Assembly (NCBI RefSeq): GCF_002150765.1 | Contig: NZ_MUYM01000261.1 | Location: 1-58,072, forward strand | Source: Lentzea kentuckyensis | GTDB lineage: Bacteria; Actinomycetota; Actinomycetes; Mycobacteriales; Pseudonocardiaceae | Length of the DNA: 58,072 nt | Direction of reading: 5' to 3' | Shown here: piece after piece, positions 16,781-25,657 of the stretch | How the letters are laid out: each line of letters opens with the position of its first letter | Numbering within the stretch: position 1 is the stretch's first letter | The notes under the pieces: generated by a model | Told to the model about the DNA's origin: nothing | The model's database searches: none | What the model saw: the letters and a program-made list of their open reading frames with translations, nothing else | Translations under genes and position numbers: made by a program

Positions 16781-17668
16781 TCACTGAGTGAAGAACTCGT
16801 GCACCACCGCGATCAACGCCCTGGCCGCCGCGCTCGGCGCGCGGTCCGCCGGCCTGGCCAGCCCCAGCGGCCATCTGAGGTCCGCGCCGGTCACCTTCAG
16901 GGTGGTCACGCCGGCCGCGGCACCGAGGATGGAGTCGGGCAGCAACACGACGCCGAGGCCGTGCCGCACGTAGTCGACGCCGGTGCGGATGTCGGACATC
17001 TCCAGGGTGACCCGGCGCGGCACCGCGGCCGCCGCGAACGCCCGGTCCGCGACGGCCCGGTTGCCGAAGCCCAGCGGCGAGTCGATGAAGTCGAGGCCGG
17101 CGAGGTCCGTGATCGGGACCTCGGTCCGGTCCGCCAGCGGATGACCGTGCGGCACCACCAGATCCATCACCGAATGGGAGAGTCCGTCGAGGACGATCCC
17201 GTCCGGCACCTCGCCCGGCAGGGACACGAACGAGAGGTCGAGGCGGCGGTCCAGAAGTTGTTCGACCAGCCCCTGCGACCCCGAGGTGGCCACACTGGTG
17301 CGCACCAGCACGCCGGGGTGGCGGCGGTGGAACTCGCCGAGCAGCGCTGGCAGGTCCATCAGCATGATCGAGTTGAGCGTGCCCAGCCGGACGGTGCCGG
17401 TGAGGCCGCCCCGCACCTGTGCCACGGCGTCCCCCGCCTCGGTGGCCGCGTCCAGCACCGCCCTGGCCTTGGGCAGGAGCACCTCGCCCACATCCGTCAG
17501 CAGGACCCGCTTGGCGTTGCGGTCGAGCAGGGCCGCGCCGAGCTCGCGTTCGAGGGTCTTGATCGCGGCGGAGACGGCCGACTGCACGACGTGCAGGCGA
17601 GCGGCGGCACGGGTGAAGCTGCGTTCCTCCGCGACCGCGACGAAGTACTCCAGCTGGCGCAGGTCCAC
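16781..17668 (-). CDS. LysR-family transcriptional regulator
   Basis: 295 residues from a GTG start. The N-terminal helix-turn-helix (MDLRQLEYFV, AARLHVVQSAVSAAI) and an effector domain of normal length are present. It is divergent from an MFS transporter gene with 82 bp between the starts, and a dyad lies between them, so it probably controls that transporter and itself. It also sits just upstream of the ACP operon in the same orientation and could influence it. Confidence 0.88.
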   Translation of the reverse strand: MDLRQLEYFVAVAEERSFTRAAARLHVVQSAVSAAIKTLERELGAALLDRNAKRVLLTDVGEVLLPKARAVLDAATEAGDAVAQVRGGLTGTVRLGTLNSIMLMDLPALLGEFHRRHPGVLVRTSVATSGSQGLVEQLLDRRLDLSFVSLPGEVPDGIVLDGLSHSVMDLVVPHGHPLADRTEVPITDLAGLDFIDSPLGFGNRAVADRAFAAAAVPRRVTLEMSDIRTGVDYVRHGLGVVLLPDSILGAAAGVTTLKVTGADLRWPLGLARPADRAPSAAARALIAVVHEFFTQ

Positions 17669-17684
17669 ACCAGCGAGTATCTCA

Positions 17685-17713
17685 GAAAGTGATGATCGTC
17701 AGCTTCAACTTTC
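17685..17713. promoter_or_regulatory. Dyad between divergent LysR and MFS genes
   Basis: GAAAGT (17685-17690) and ACTTTC (17708-17713) form an inverted repeat with a 17-base spacer in the 82-bp divergent promoter region, fitting a LysR-type binding site. Confidence 0.4.
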
Positions 17714-17750
17714 GTTGGACGTGATGAAGCCTGGCACGCAGGGTGGTGGC

Positions 17751-18968
17751 ATGTCCCTGCTCCTCGATTCACCGGTCGCCCCGCCACCGGCGGTCAGCAG
17801 TCGCCACGGCAGAGGCTTCTGGGCCGTCGCCGGCGCCTTCCTCATCGCCATGGCCTACTCGACGGTGCCGTCGCCGCTCTTCCCCCTCTACGTCGCCCGC
17901 GAAGGCTTCTCGACCTTCGCCATCACCGTGGTGTTCGCCGCCTTCGCGGCCGGCGTCGTGATCAGCCTCGTGCTCGCGGGCCACGTGTCGGACTGGGCCG
18001 GCCGCAAGACCGTCCTGATCTCCGCACTGGGCCTGGAACTGGTGTCCGCCCTGCTCTTCCTGACCAGCACCGCACTGCCCGTGCTGATCACCGCCAGGCT
18101 GGTCAACGGCCTGGGCGTCGGCATGATCACCGCGACCGCCACCGCCTACCTCCACGACCTGCACGCGCGGCACCGCCCCGGCGCCTCGCCGCGCCGGTTC
18201 GAGATCGTGTCGACCGCCGCGAACATCGGCGGCCTCGGCTTCGGCGCGCTGATCGCGGGAGTGCTCGCGCAGTACGTGTCCTCGCCGTTGCGCACGCCGT
18301 ACGTCGTGCTGGCCGGGCTGCTCGTGGTCAGCATCGTCGCGGTGGCACTCACGCCGGAAACCGTTGCCAGAAAACATGTTTCCTATCGTCCACAACGGAT
18401 CAGCGCCGACCACGGCGACCGCAGGGGCTATGTGATCGCGGGTGCGGGCGCGTTCTCGGCGCTCGCGGTCTTCGGCGTGTTCACGTCCGTCTCACCGGGA
18501 TTCGTGGCGGGTGAGCTGCACCACCCGTCGCGGCTGCTGGCCGGTCTCGTGATCTTCATCGTGTTCGGCGGCGCCGCCCTCGCACAGACCGTCGCAGGTG
18601 GACTGCCGGTGCGCGTCCTTCGCACGATCGGCATTGGCGGACAAGCGATCGGCATGCTGCTCGTCGTCGGCGGGATGTATGCGACGAGTTTCCCGCTGTT
18701 CCTCGCCGGTGGGGCGATCGCAGGGGCCGGCGCGGGGGTGCAGTTCAAGGCGGCGATCGGAGCGGTCGCGTCGATGGCGGCACCGGCGAAGCGCGGGGAG
18801 GCGTTGGCGGGCCTGTTCTTCATCGCCTACCTGGGAATGAGCGTGCCGTCGCTGTCGATCGGCCTCGCGACGCGGTTCCTCGCACCCACGACGGTCATGA
18901 CGTGGTTCGCCGGAATCCTGCTCATCCTCCTGGCCGCACTAGGGCTAGCCGTTGCACGGCGGTCCTGA
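17751..18968 (+). CDS. MFS transporter
   Basis: 405 residues with 12 predicted membrane segments. The MFS loop 2-3 motif is GHVSDWAGRKT (about residue 70-80). ATG 17751 has AGGG at a useful distance; an ATG at 17724 in the same frame is the alternative. It resembles drug or sugar efflux carriers of the major facilitator superfamily. Probably controlled by the divergent LysR. Its last 47 bases overlap, tail to tail, the end of the macrolide-kinase-like gene. Confidence 0.85.
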   Translation: MSLLLDSPVAPPPAVSSRHGRGFWAVAGAFLIAMAYSTVPSPLFPLYVAREGFSTFAITVVFAAFAAGVVISLVLAGHVSDWAGRKTVLISALGLELVSALLFLTSTALPVLITARLVNGLGVGMITATATAYLHDLHARHRPGASPRRFEIVSTAANIGGLGFGALIAGVLAQYVSSPLRTPYVVLAGLLVVSIVAVALTPETVARKHVSYRPQRISADHGDRRGYVIAGAGAFSALAVFGVFTSVSPGFVAGELHHPSRLLAGLVIFIVFGGAALAQTVAGGLPVRVLRTIGIGGQAIGMLLVVGGMYATSFPLFLAGGAIAGAGAGVQFKAAIGAVASMAAPAKRGEALAGLFFIAYLGMSVPSLSIGLATRFLAPTTVMTWFAGILLILLAALGLAVARRS

Positions 18969-19752
18969 CGTAGTGATCCTGGCCGGAGTCGATGCCGTAG
19001 AGCCCGGAGTCGACCGGCGCCATCCGGACACGTTCCTCGACGTGCCGCCGCATCCCAGGCCAGGTTCGCCCGCCGTGCCGTTCGTAGGCCTCGAGCAGCT
19101 CGTCGAGCCGCCCGAACCGCTGCACGAGCCGGCGGAAGTCGGCACCGGGATCGCCCACCAGCGCGTCGGTCCAGTCGATGACGCCGGAGAGCCTTCCGTC
19201 GTGCACCAACGTGTTCGCCGGCTTGATGTCGGCGTGCACCAGCAACGACCACGGCGGCCACGGCTCGTCGTCGCCGAGCCACTCCTGCCAGTGGTGCCAC
19301 CACGCGTCCGGCAGCCCCAGCTCGGCGCGGGCGCGGTGGATCTTGCGCGCGATGGTCTCGCGGATCGCGTCCGGCTGCCGCACCTCGACGCCGGTCCGCG
19401 CGGCCTCGTCCTGCGGTACCGCGTGCAGGGCGGCGAGAAACCGCGCCACGTCTTCGAAGTACCGCTCCGGCGGGTTCTCCGAGATGTCGCCGGGCAGCTT
19501 GCGGTAGACGGCCACGTGCTCGACCTCGGGCAGCCAGCGCGGCACCGCCACCGGAACGCGGTCCGCGACGAGATCGAGCAACGCCCGTTCGGGACCCATG
19601 CACTTCAACGGCCAGTCACGCCGCGGCGCGCGCAAGATCCAGCCCGCGCCGTCGGCGTCCTCAGCGTGCAACACGAGGAAGTCCGCACCGGTGGTGGCGA
19701 ACTCGACGGGCCGCAGTCCGAGCTCGGTGGCGAGCTCGTTCAGGTCAGTCAA
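18922..19752 (-). CDS. Aminoglycoside/macrolide phosphotransferase family protein
   Basis: 276 residues from a TTG start. The kinase catalytic loop is VHADIKPAN (His173, Asp175, Asn180) and the metal-binding motif is VIDWTDA (Asp193). The pattern DWTDA followed by GDPGAD resembles macrolide 2'-phosphotransferases, so it could inactivate a macrolide or phosphorylate a related sugar-bearing metabolite. It overlaps the upstream DUF1963 gene by 8 bp and so belongs to that operon. Substrate is inferred only. Confidence 0.72.
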   Translation of the reverse strand: MTDLNELATELGLRPVEFATTGADFLVLHAEDADGAGWILRAPRRDWPLKCMGPERALLDLVADRVPVAVPRWLPEVEHVAVYRKLPGDISENPPERYFEDVARFLAALHAVPQDEAARTGVEVRQPDAIRETIARKIHRARAELGLPDAWWHHWQEWLGDDEPWPPWSLLVHADIKPANTLVHDGRLSGVIDWTDALVGDPGADFRRLVQRFGRLDELLEAYERHGGRTWPGMRRHVEERVRMAPVDSGLYGIDSGQDHYVRTAVQRLALVRPGG

Positions 19753-20419
19753 TGTGCAGCTGGGCGGGATGGCGGACGTCCTTGGTGCACAGCAGGATGT
19801 TCAGATTGCCCTCGCTGCCGAACTCCCACTCGACGTCGTCACCAGACGGCTCGTGCGTCGCGAGCGACAGCGTCTGGCGTTGCACCGAACCGCACTCCGG
19901 GCACGCGAACTCCAGCGGGCCCGACTGCCACCACGCGGTCCAGCCGCCGATCTTCGAGCCGCTCGACGTCTCCGGCCACTCCTCGTCCCGCAGTTCCTCA
20001 GGACGTTCGACCGGCTTCGGGTACTCGACGTACCGGATCGGCTCGAAGACGTTGACCGTGGGGACGTACATCTCCTCCTGCACCGACGGCTCGGGCTCCT
20101 CCTCGATCAGCTCGAACACCGTCGTGGAGTCACGCCACACCAGCCGCACGTCCGGGCCGTAGGCGTGCTCGGCGTCGTGATCGAGCGTGCAGAGGAACAC
20201 CTGCAGCAGATCGATGCCGTCGGGGAACGGCAGCTCCGCGAAGTCGCGCTGATACAGCTGCACGGCACCGACAAAAGGCTCGCCGTGTTCGTCGCACGAC
20301 GGCCACGGCTCGTCGATCGGCCACAGCATCGGGCCGCCGATGTGGCTGTCGGCGTCCGTCGGCTCGCCCTCCAGCGGGTTCAGCAGCACCGCGGGCCTCG
20401 CCCAGTCCTGCCTGCCCAT
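19745..20419 (-). CDS. DUF1963 family protein, second tandem copy
   Basis: 224 residues. It shares ARPAV, DSHIGGPMLWP, GAVQL, FPDG-DLLQV, GSKIGGW and DVRHP with the gene upstream, so the two are tandem duplicates. A CPECG pair could bind zinc. DUF1963 (YwqG-like) has no established reaction. Start and stop are coupled to the neighbours: ATG overlaps the previous stop as TGATG, and the end overlaps the kinase start. Confidence 0.78.
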   Translation of the reverse strand: MGRQDWARPAVLLNPLEGEPTDADSHIGGPMLWPIDEPWPSCDEHGEPFVGAVQLYQRDFAELPFPDGIDLLQVFLCTLDHDAEHAYGPDVRLVWRDSTTVFELIEEEPEPSVQEEMYVPTVNVFEPIRYVEYPKPVERPEELRDEEWPETSSGSKIGGWTAWWQSGPLEFACPECGSVQRQTLSLATHEPSGDDVEWEFGSEGNLNILLCTKDVRHPAQLHID

Positions 20420-21165
20420 CAGTCGACGTGCAGCTTGATCGGGTGCCGCACGTCCTGTGTGCACGCGAACACGTTCAAAGCGCCCTCCCGGCCGAACTCC
20501 CACCCGACGACCGCGCGTTCGGCGGTCTCGCAGGAACAGAGTTCCTTCTCGGGTTCCTCATGGGTGTACAGAGCTAGCAGAAGGCGGCGGTCGGTCCCGC
20601 AGGTGGGGCACTCCAACCCGTACGGCGAGGTCTGCCACCAGAACGCCCAGCCGCCGATCTTGCTGCCGTTCGCGACCGGTGGCCAGTCGTTCGCGCCGAC
20701 GGGCTGTTCGTCGCCCATCGGGTGCTCGACGATCCGGCACGGGTGCAGCACGCACGGCCGTGTGCGGTACTGGGGCTCGAACACCGTGGGTTGCGGTGGA
20801 GCCTCCAGGGCGTCATCGACGGCAGACGAGCGCCACACAAGGCGCACGCACGGGCCGAAATGGTCCGTCTTCTCGTCGGTGTGTTCCAACGGGCACAACA
20901 GGACCTGGAGCAGATCGGTGCCGTCCGGGAAGGGCAGCTCCGGGAAGTCGCGCCGGAAGAGCTGCACGGCGCCGATCAACGCGACGCGGACGCCGAGGCT
21001 GTCGGCGGGGAGGATCGTGAGGCCCTCGTCGTGCTTGCTGCCGTCACACCACGGCCACGGCTCGGCCGCGGGCCACAGCATCGGCCCACCGATGTGGCTG
21101 TCGGTCACTCCCGGAGCACCCTGGGCCGGATGCAGACGAACAGCGGGCCGGGCCCACTCCCCCAT
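20419..21165 (-). CDS. DUF1963 family protein, first tandem copy
   Basis: 248 residues from the ATG of MGEWARPAV, which aligns with the start of its paralogue; a GTG three codons upstream is also possible. It has the DSHIGGPMLWP block, a CPTCG pair, a longer central insert than its sister and the same GSKIGGW and DVRHP endings. It heads the three-gene operon ending in the macrolide-kinase-like gene. Function unknown. Confidence 0.78.
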   Translation of the reverse strand: MGEWARPAVRLHPAQGAPGVTDSHIGGPMLWPAAEPWPWCDGSKHDEGLTILPADSLGVRVALIGAVQLFRRDFPELPFPDGTDLLQVLLCPLEHTDEKTDHFGPCVRLVWRSSAVDDALEAPPQPTVFEPQYRTRPCVLHPCRIVEHPMGDEQPVGANDWPPVANGSKIGGWAFWWQTSPYGLECPTCGTDRRLLLALYTHEEPEKELCSCETAERAVVGWEFGREGALNVFACTQDVRHPIKLHVD

Positions 21166-21189
21166 GATCGACACGAGAGAACAGGCTAG

Positions 21190-21217
21190 CTTCCGGCCCC
21201 TCGCAAGGGGCCGGAAG
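21190..21217 (-). terminator. 12-bp stem-loop downstream of argG
   Basis: Arms 21190-21201 and 21206-21217 are perfectly complementary with loop CGCA, 8 bp after the argG stop. It lacks a long T-run but its position fits an argG terminator. Confidence 0.75.
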
Positions 21218-21225
21218 CAGCCGAA

Positions 21226-22671
21226 TCAGTCCGTTCCCGACTCGATCGCCGCGGCGTCGAGGAGTGCGTCGGCGTCCGAGACCTCACCGCGCGAGGCAAT
21301 GGCCTCCGCGCCGCCGTCGGGCACCTCGCCGATCAGCTGCGTCGGCTCGACCTGGGCCGCGATGAGCGCCGACTGCCGCGTGCCGACCATGCCGAGGCCC
21401 GCGAAGAGCTCCAGCTTGGCGCGCGAGTCCGCGATGTCGAGGTTGCGCATGGTCAGCTGGCCGATGCGGTCGACCGGGCCGAACGCCGAGTCCTCGGTGC
21501 GCTCCATCGACAGCTTGTCCGGGTGGTAGCTGAACGCCGGGCCGGCCGTGTCGAGGATCGAGTAGTCGTCGCCCCGGCGCAGCCGCAGCGTGACCTGGCC
21601 GGTGACCGCGGAGCCGACCCACCGCTGCAGCGACTCGCGCATCATCAGCGCCTGCGGGTCGAGCCAGCGGCCCTCGTACAGCAGCCGGCCGAGCTTGCGG
21701 CCCTCGTTGTGGTACGCCGCGACGGTGTCCTCGTTGTGGATCGCGTTCACGAGGCGCTCGTAGGCGATGAAGAGCAACGCCATGCCGGGCGCCTCGTAGA
21801 TGCCGCGGCTCTTGGCCTCGATGATGCGGTTCTCGATCTGGTCGGACATGCCGAGACCGTGGCGGCCGCCGATGGCGTTCGCCTCCAGCACCAGGTCGAC
21901 GGCGTTGCCGAACTCCTTGCCGTTGATGGTGACCGGGCGGCCCTGGTCGAAGCCGATGGTCACGTCCTCGGTCGCGATCTCGACCGACGGGTCCCAGAAC
22001 TTGACGCCCATGATCGGCTCGACGATCTCGATGCCCTCGTTGAGCAGTTCGAGCGACTTGGCCTCGTGCGTGGCGCCCCAGATGTTCGCGTCGGTCGAGT
22101 ACGCCTTCTCGACGCTGGACCGGTAGGGCAGGTCACGCTCCAGCAGCCACTCGGACATCTCCTTGCGGCCACCGAGCTCGGTCACGAACGCCGCGTCGAG
22201 CCACGGCTTGTAGATCCGCAGCGACGGGTTCGCGAGCAGGCCGTAGCGGTAGAACCGCTCGATGTCGTTGCCCTTGTAGGTGGAGCCGTCGCCCCAGATC
22301 TGGACGTCGTCGTCGAACATGGCGCGCACGAGCATGGTGCCCGTGACCGCCCGCCCGAGCGGGGTCGTGTTGAAGTACGCGCGGCCACCGGAGCGGATGT
22401 GGAACGCGCCGCAAGCCAGCGCCGCGAGCCCCTCCTCGACGAGCGCGGCCCGGCAGTCGACGAGGCGCGCGATCTCGGCACCGTACGTGCCGGCGCGGCC
22501 GGGGACGGTCTCGATCTCGGGCTCGTCGTACTGACCGATGTCCGCGGTGTACGTGCAGGGCACAGCGCCCTTCTCACGCATCCACGCGACCGCGACCGAC
22601 GTGTCGAGACCACCGGAGAAGGCGATGCCGACGCGTTCGCCGGCCGGAAGTGAAGTGAGCACCTTGGACAC
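21226..22671 (-). CDS. argG: Argininosuccinate synthase
   Basis: 481 residues from GTG 22671 (first residues VSKVLTSLP), which matches the start of related proteins. The ATP pyrophosphatase motif SGGLDTS, GDGSTYKGNDIERFYRYG, and GGRHGLGMSDQIENRIIEAK identify the long, E. coli-type ArgG. It joins citrulline and aspartate using ATP in arginine synthesis. No other arg gene is adjacent. The start is close to a CATAAT element and a candidate ARG box, suggesting a leaderless transcript under arginine repression. The C-terminus extends about 35 residues past the E. coli protein. Confidence 0.95.
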   Translation of the reverse strand: MSKVLTSLPAGERVGIAFSGGLDTSVAVAWMREKGAVPCTYTADIGQYDEPEIETVPGRAGTYGAEIARLVDCRAALVEEGLAALACGAFHIRSGGRAYFNTTPLGRAVTGTMLVRAMFDDDVQIWGDGSTYKGNDIERFYRYGLLANPSLRIYKPWLDAAFVTELGGRKEMSEWLLERDLPYRSSVEKAYSTDANIWGATHEAKSLELLNEGIEIVEPIMGVKFWDPSVEIATEDVTIGFDQGRPVTINGKEFGNAVDLVLEANAIGGRHGLGMSDQIENRIIEAKSRGIYEAPGMALLFIAYERLVNAIHNEDTVAAYHNEGRKLGRLLYEGRWLDPQALMMRESLQRWVGSAVTGQVTLRLRRGDDYSILDTAGPAFSYHPDKLSMERTEDSAFGPVDRIGQLTMRNLDIADSRAKLELFAGLGMVGTRQSALIAAQVEPTQLIGEVPDGGAEAIASRGEVSDADALLDAAAIESGTD

Positions 22672-22678
22672 GTTGAGA

Positions 22679-22710
22679 ATTATGCACGACAATGTATGAG
22701 CATGCACGTT
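22679..22710 (-). promoter_or_regulatory. Candidate argG promoter and ARG box
   Basis: On the minus strand CATAAT (22684-22679) sits 7 bases before the GTG. Directly upstream is GTGCATGCTCATACATTG, which resembles the Streptomyces ARG box core GCATGCCCAT. ArgR binding here would cover the promoter. Confidence 0.45.
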
Positions 22711-22756
22711 CGGGGGTCTGTTACTTGTGCCTCAACCGTGTTTGCGCAGGTCGAGC

Positions 22757-23236
22757 CTAGATAGAGTCCAACTCGTCGGCCTTGTCCTGCATCCGCTCGA
22801 TGCCGCCCTCGCGCTCGTCCGCGCGCATCGCCGTGATCGCCGCGAACAGGTGCGCGCCGATGTACGGATCCTGCTCCTTGCGCTCGTAGACCTCACCGAG
22901 CGTGGCGTTGTACATGGCGTGCGACATCGCGGCGAGCAACGCCCGTGCGCGAGGTGCGACGCCCGTGGGTGCGACGGCGTCGATGATCGGGGTGACGCGT
23001 TCCCAGACCTCGTCCGGCGGGCCGGGCGGGTAGAGCTGGTTGAGCGCGAGCAGGCCGTTCTCCAGCGCGCCCATCACCAGCCGGACCTCGTCGTCGTCCT
23101 CCGGCAGGATGCGCGCGACGCCTTCGGCATCCCGCTCGTGGTACGCGATGGCGAGCCGCAGGCCGATCGCCTGGCTGCGGTTCTTCTGCTCAGGCTCGGC
23201 GCACCACCACCGTTCCCGCGCGGTCCTGGGAAACAT
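22757..23236 (-). CDS. Hypothetical protein
   Basis: 159 residues, acidic and helical, without signal peptide or membrane segment. I do not recognise a family. Codon use (third position G or C) is that of a real gene. It starts at an ATG without a visible ribosome binding site and ends 86 bp upstream of the argG start in the same orientation. It is divergent from the NLP gene across a 177-bp region that is AT-rich for this genome. Confidence 0.55.
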   Translation of the reverse strand: MFPRTARERWWCAEPEQKNRSQAIGLRLAIAYHERDAEGVARILPEDDDEVRLVMGALENGLLALNQLYPPGPPDEVWERVTPIIDAVAPTGVAPRARALLAAMSHAMYNATLGEVYERKEQDPYIGAHLFAAITAMRADEREGGIERMQDKADELDSI

Positions 23237-23413
23237 GGTTCGCAGTGTGACGACACTGGACCATTCCCGCCCGGCGTGCCGGCCGCGCCATCGTTGTTAA
23301 TTTTCCGGTACGGCAAAGTTTTGGCCACGTATCTAGACGTGAACGCCGTTCATGTACCACCTTCTGCCTGGCAAGCCTCTCCGCTCCCCTGCTCCCCGGA
23401 ATCGAGGCCCCTG

Positions 23414-24163
23414 TTGAGGAAGAAGCTCCTACCCGCGCTGGCCGGCGCACTCCTGATCACGGCGTTGTTCCCCGGAATCGCGCTCGCCGACCCGCCGCAG
23501 GCCATCCCGGCCAACTACGAGGAGGCCGACGGCAAGTGGCAACCGGCGTTCGACTACGACGGTGACGGCTGCTATCCGACCCCGGCGATCTCGCCGACCG
23601 GTCAGGTGGCGTCGGGCCTGAAGAACTCGGGCGCGCTGAACGGCCAGTGCCACGACAAGTCCGATCTGGACAACACGAACTCCTACAGCCGCAGCAAGTG
23701 CAACAACGGCTGGTGCGCCTACCTGTACGACCTGTACTTCGAGAAGGACCAGGCCGTGCCGGGCTGGGACTGCTGCGGTCACCGGCACGACATCGAGCAC
23801 GTGATCGTGTGGGTGCAGAACGACGTGGCCCAGTACGTCTCGACGTCGGCGCACGGCAAGTACAGCACCTACTCGCGGGACAAGGTGGCCTGGGAAGGCA
23901 CCCACGCGAAGATCATCTACCACAAGGACGGTGCCAGCACGCACTGCTTCCGCCTCGCGGGCTTCACCGAGCAGGCGGAGAACCACTACGGGGTCTACCA
24001 GTACCCCGACCTGGTCAGCTGGAACCGCTTCCCGGCCGGGGTGCGCGACGTCCTGGTGAACGCCAACTTCGGCAACGCCTCGCTGGCGATCAAGGACAGC
24101 GCGTTCAACCACAACCTGGGCATCGCGAAGCCGTCGGGGATCCCGTTCGACCCGAACGCGTGA
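23414..24163 (+). CDS. Secreted NPP1/necrosis-inducing-like protein (NLP)
   Basis: 249 residues from a TTG start preceded by GAGG; this choice gives a signal peptide (MRKKLLPALA to ALA). The mature part has the NPP1 heptapeptide as GHRHDIE (122-128; usual form GHRHDWE), paired cysteines (CDD/CYP region, C120-C121) and the conserved C-terminal half. NLPs bind plant sphingolipids and lyse cells; bacterial ones occur in Streptomyces and other soil taxa. The Trp-to-Ile change in the heptapeptide makes cytolytic activity uncertain. It is convergent with a TetR gene, 3 bp apart. Confidence 0.85.
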   Translation: MRKKLLPALAGALLITALFPGIALADPPQAIPANYEEADGKWQPAFDYDGDGCYPTPAISPTGQVASGLKNSGALNGQCHDKSDLDNTNSYSRSKCNNGWCAYLYDLYFEKDQAVPGWDCCGHRHDIEHVIVWVQNDVAQYVSTSAHGKYSTYSRDKVAWEGTHAKIIYHKDGASTHCFRLAGFTEQAENHYGVYQYPDLVSWNRFPAGVRDVLVNANFGNASLAIKDSAFNHNLGIAKPSGIPFDPNA

Positions 24164-24166
24164 GGC

Positions 24167-24838
24167 TCACTTAGCGACGCGATCGAGCCATTCGGTCAGG
24201 AGGGCCCGTTCCGCTGGAGACAGCATCAGGGGCGGGTCCTCCTCCAATGCGGCCCTCAGCGCGATCGCACGGCTCGGGATGTCCGTCGGCTCGTCCGGTG
24301 AGGCGTCCGTCGTGATCGCCCTGATCACCTGTTCCCGGGAGAACGTGATCAGCCCCAGATCGCGCTCGCGCTCCGGCGTCGCGATCAACGACAGCACCAC
24401 GCCCATGCCCGCCGCGTGCACGAACTCCGCGGCCTGCTCGACCGGAACGGTCAACCGGCCCACCGCCGCGATCCGGCTGATGATCTCGCGGAGCATCGCG
24501 TCCGCCTCCAGCCGCGACTCGCGCTTGCGCGCCTCGCCGTACATCAGCAGGTAGAACGCGGGCTTCGCGAGGCCGAACCCGATGTGCATCTCCCACCCGC
24601 GACGCAGGTCGTCGACCGGGTTGTCGCTCGCACCCATCGCGTGCTTGGTCGCGAGGTAGTCGGAGAACCCGTAGGCCGCGACGGCGTCCAGCAGGCCGTC
24701 CTTGTCCCCGAACAACCGATACAGCGTCGGCGCCTGCACCCCCGCCGCCGACGCGACCGCGCGCGTGGAGACGGCTTCCTTGCCGCCCTCGATCAGCAGG
24801 TCGGCCGCAGCCTTCACCAGACGCGCTCTCGTGTCCAT
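24167..24838 (-). CDS. TetR-family regulator
   Basis: 223 residues from MDTRARLV. The N-terminal helix-turn-helix (AVSTRAVASAAGVQAPTLYRLFGDKDGLL) is typical. The C-terminal ligand domain is divergent. It is divergently oriented to two SDR genes with 93 bp between starts, so it probably represses them. An in-frame ATG six codons upstream is possible. Confidence 0.87.
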   Translation of the reverse strand: MDTRARLVKAAADLLIEGGKEAVSTRAVASAAGVQAPTLYRLFGDKDGLLDAVAAYGFSDYLATKHAMGASDNPVDDLRRGWEMHIGFGLAKPAFYLLMYGEARKRESRLEADAMLREIISRIAAVGRLTVPVEQAAEFVHAAGMGVVLSLIATPERERDLGLITFSREQVIRAITTDASPDEPTDIPSRAIALRAALEEDPPLMLSPAERALLTEWLDRVAK

Positions 24839-24931
24839 GTAACGACGATAACACATCAGAGGTAGCGCCGATTCGATACCGGTGATACGTTGATTGCGTT
24901 AGCGACGGAAACAGCAGCTGGGAGCACTGAT

Positions 24932-25657
24932 ATGACACGCGTTGCGATCGTCACCGGCGGTTCGAGGGGCATCGGGCGGGCAGCGGCCGAGCGTCTCGCC
25001 GCAGACGGCATGGCCGTCGTCATCGTCTACGCCGGCAACAAGACCGAGGCCGACAAGGCGGTCGAGGAGATCAAGTCGACCGGTGGCCAGGCCATCGCCG
25101 CGCAGGCCGACGTGGCCGACGAGATCGCGCTTTCAGCGGCCTTTGATCTTGCCGTTGAGACTTTCGGCGGCGTGGACGTCGTCGTGAACTCCGCAGGCAT
25201 CATGCCGTTGGGCACGGTCGCGGACATGGACCTCGAAGTCTTCGACCGCATCATGCGCACCAACGCCCGTGGCACGTTCGTCGTGTCCCAGCAGGCAGCG
25301 CGTCGTCTCCGCAACGGCGGCGCGATCATCAACGTCTCGTCGTCGGTCGTGGGCCTGCGGTTCCCCCAGTACGGCGCCTACGCGATGTCGAAGGGCGGCG
25401 TCGAGGCGCTGACCCTGGTGCTGGCCCGCGAACTGCGCGGCCGCGACATCACCGTGAACACCGTCGCCCCCGGCCCCACCGCCACCGCCCTGTTCCTGGA
25501 CGGCAAGGACGAGGCGACGATCGACACCCTCGCGAAGCAGGCGCCGCTGGAGCGCATCGGCTCCCCCGACGACATCGCCGAGGTCATCTCCTTCCTGGCG
25601 GGACCGGCCCGCTGGATCAACGGTCAGGTCGTTCGTGCGAACGGAGGCATCATCTGA
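24932..25657 (+). CDS. Short-chain dehydrogenase/reductase
   Basis: 241 residues. Rossmann motif TGGSRGIG (about 8-15), NSAG, catalytic Ser in NVSSS and YAMSK (Tyr/Lys). This is a classical SDR of the FabG type, NAD(P)H-dependent. GGGAG precedes the ATG. It overlaps the next SDR gene by one base (TGATG). Both are likely controlled by the divergent TetR. Substrate unknown. Confidence 0.9.
   Translation: MTRVAIVTGGSRGIGRAAAERLAADGMAVVIVYAGNKTEADKAVEEIKSTGGQAIAAQADVADEIALSAAFDLAVETFGGVDVVVNSAGIMPLGTVADMDLEVFDRIMRTNARGTFVVSQQAARRLRNGGAIINVSSSVVGLRFPQYGAYAMSKGGVEALTLVLARELRGRDITVNTVAPGPTATALFLDGKDEATIDTLAKQAPLERIGSPDDIAEVISFLAGPARWINGQVVRANGGII

Noticed and set aside
16772..16793. 8-bp stem-loop at the end of the second LysR gene as terminator
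   Set aside because: The stem overlaps the stop codon and is followed by no T-run; evidence too weak to list as a feature.
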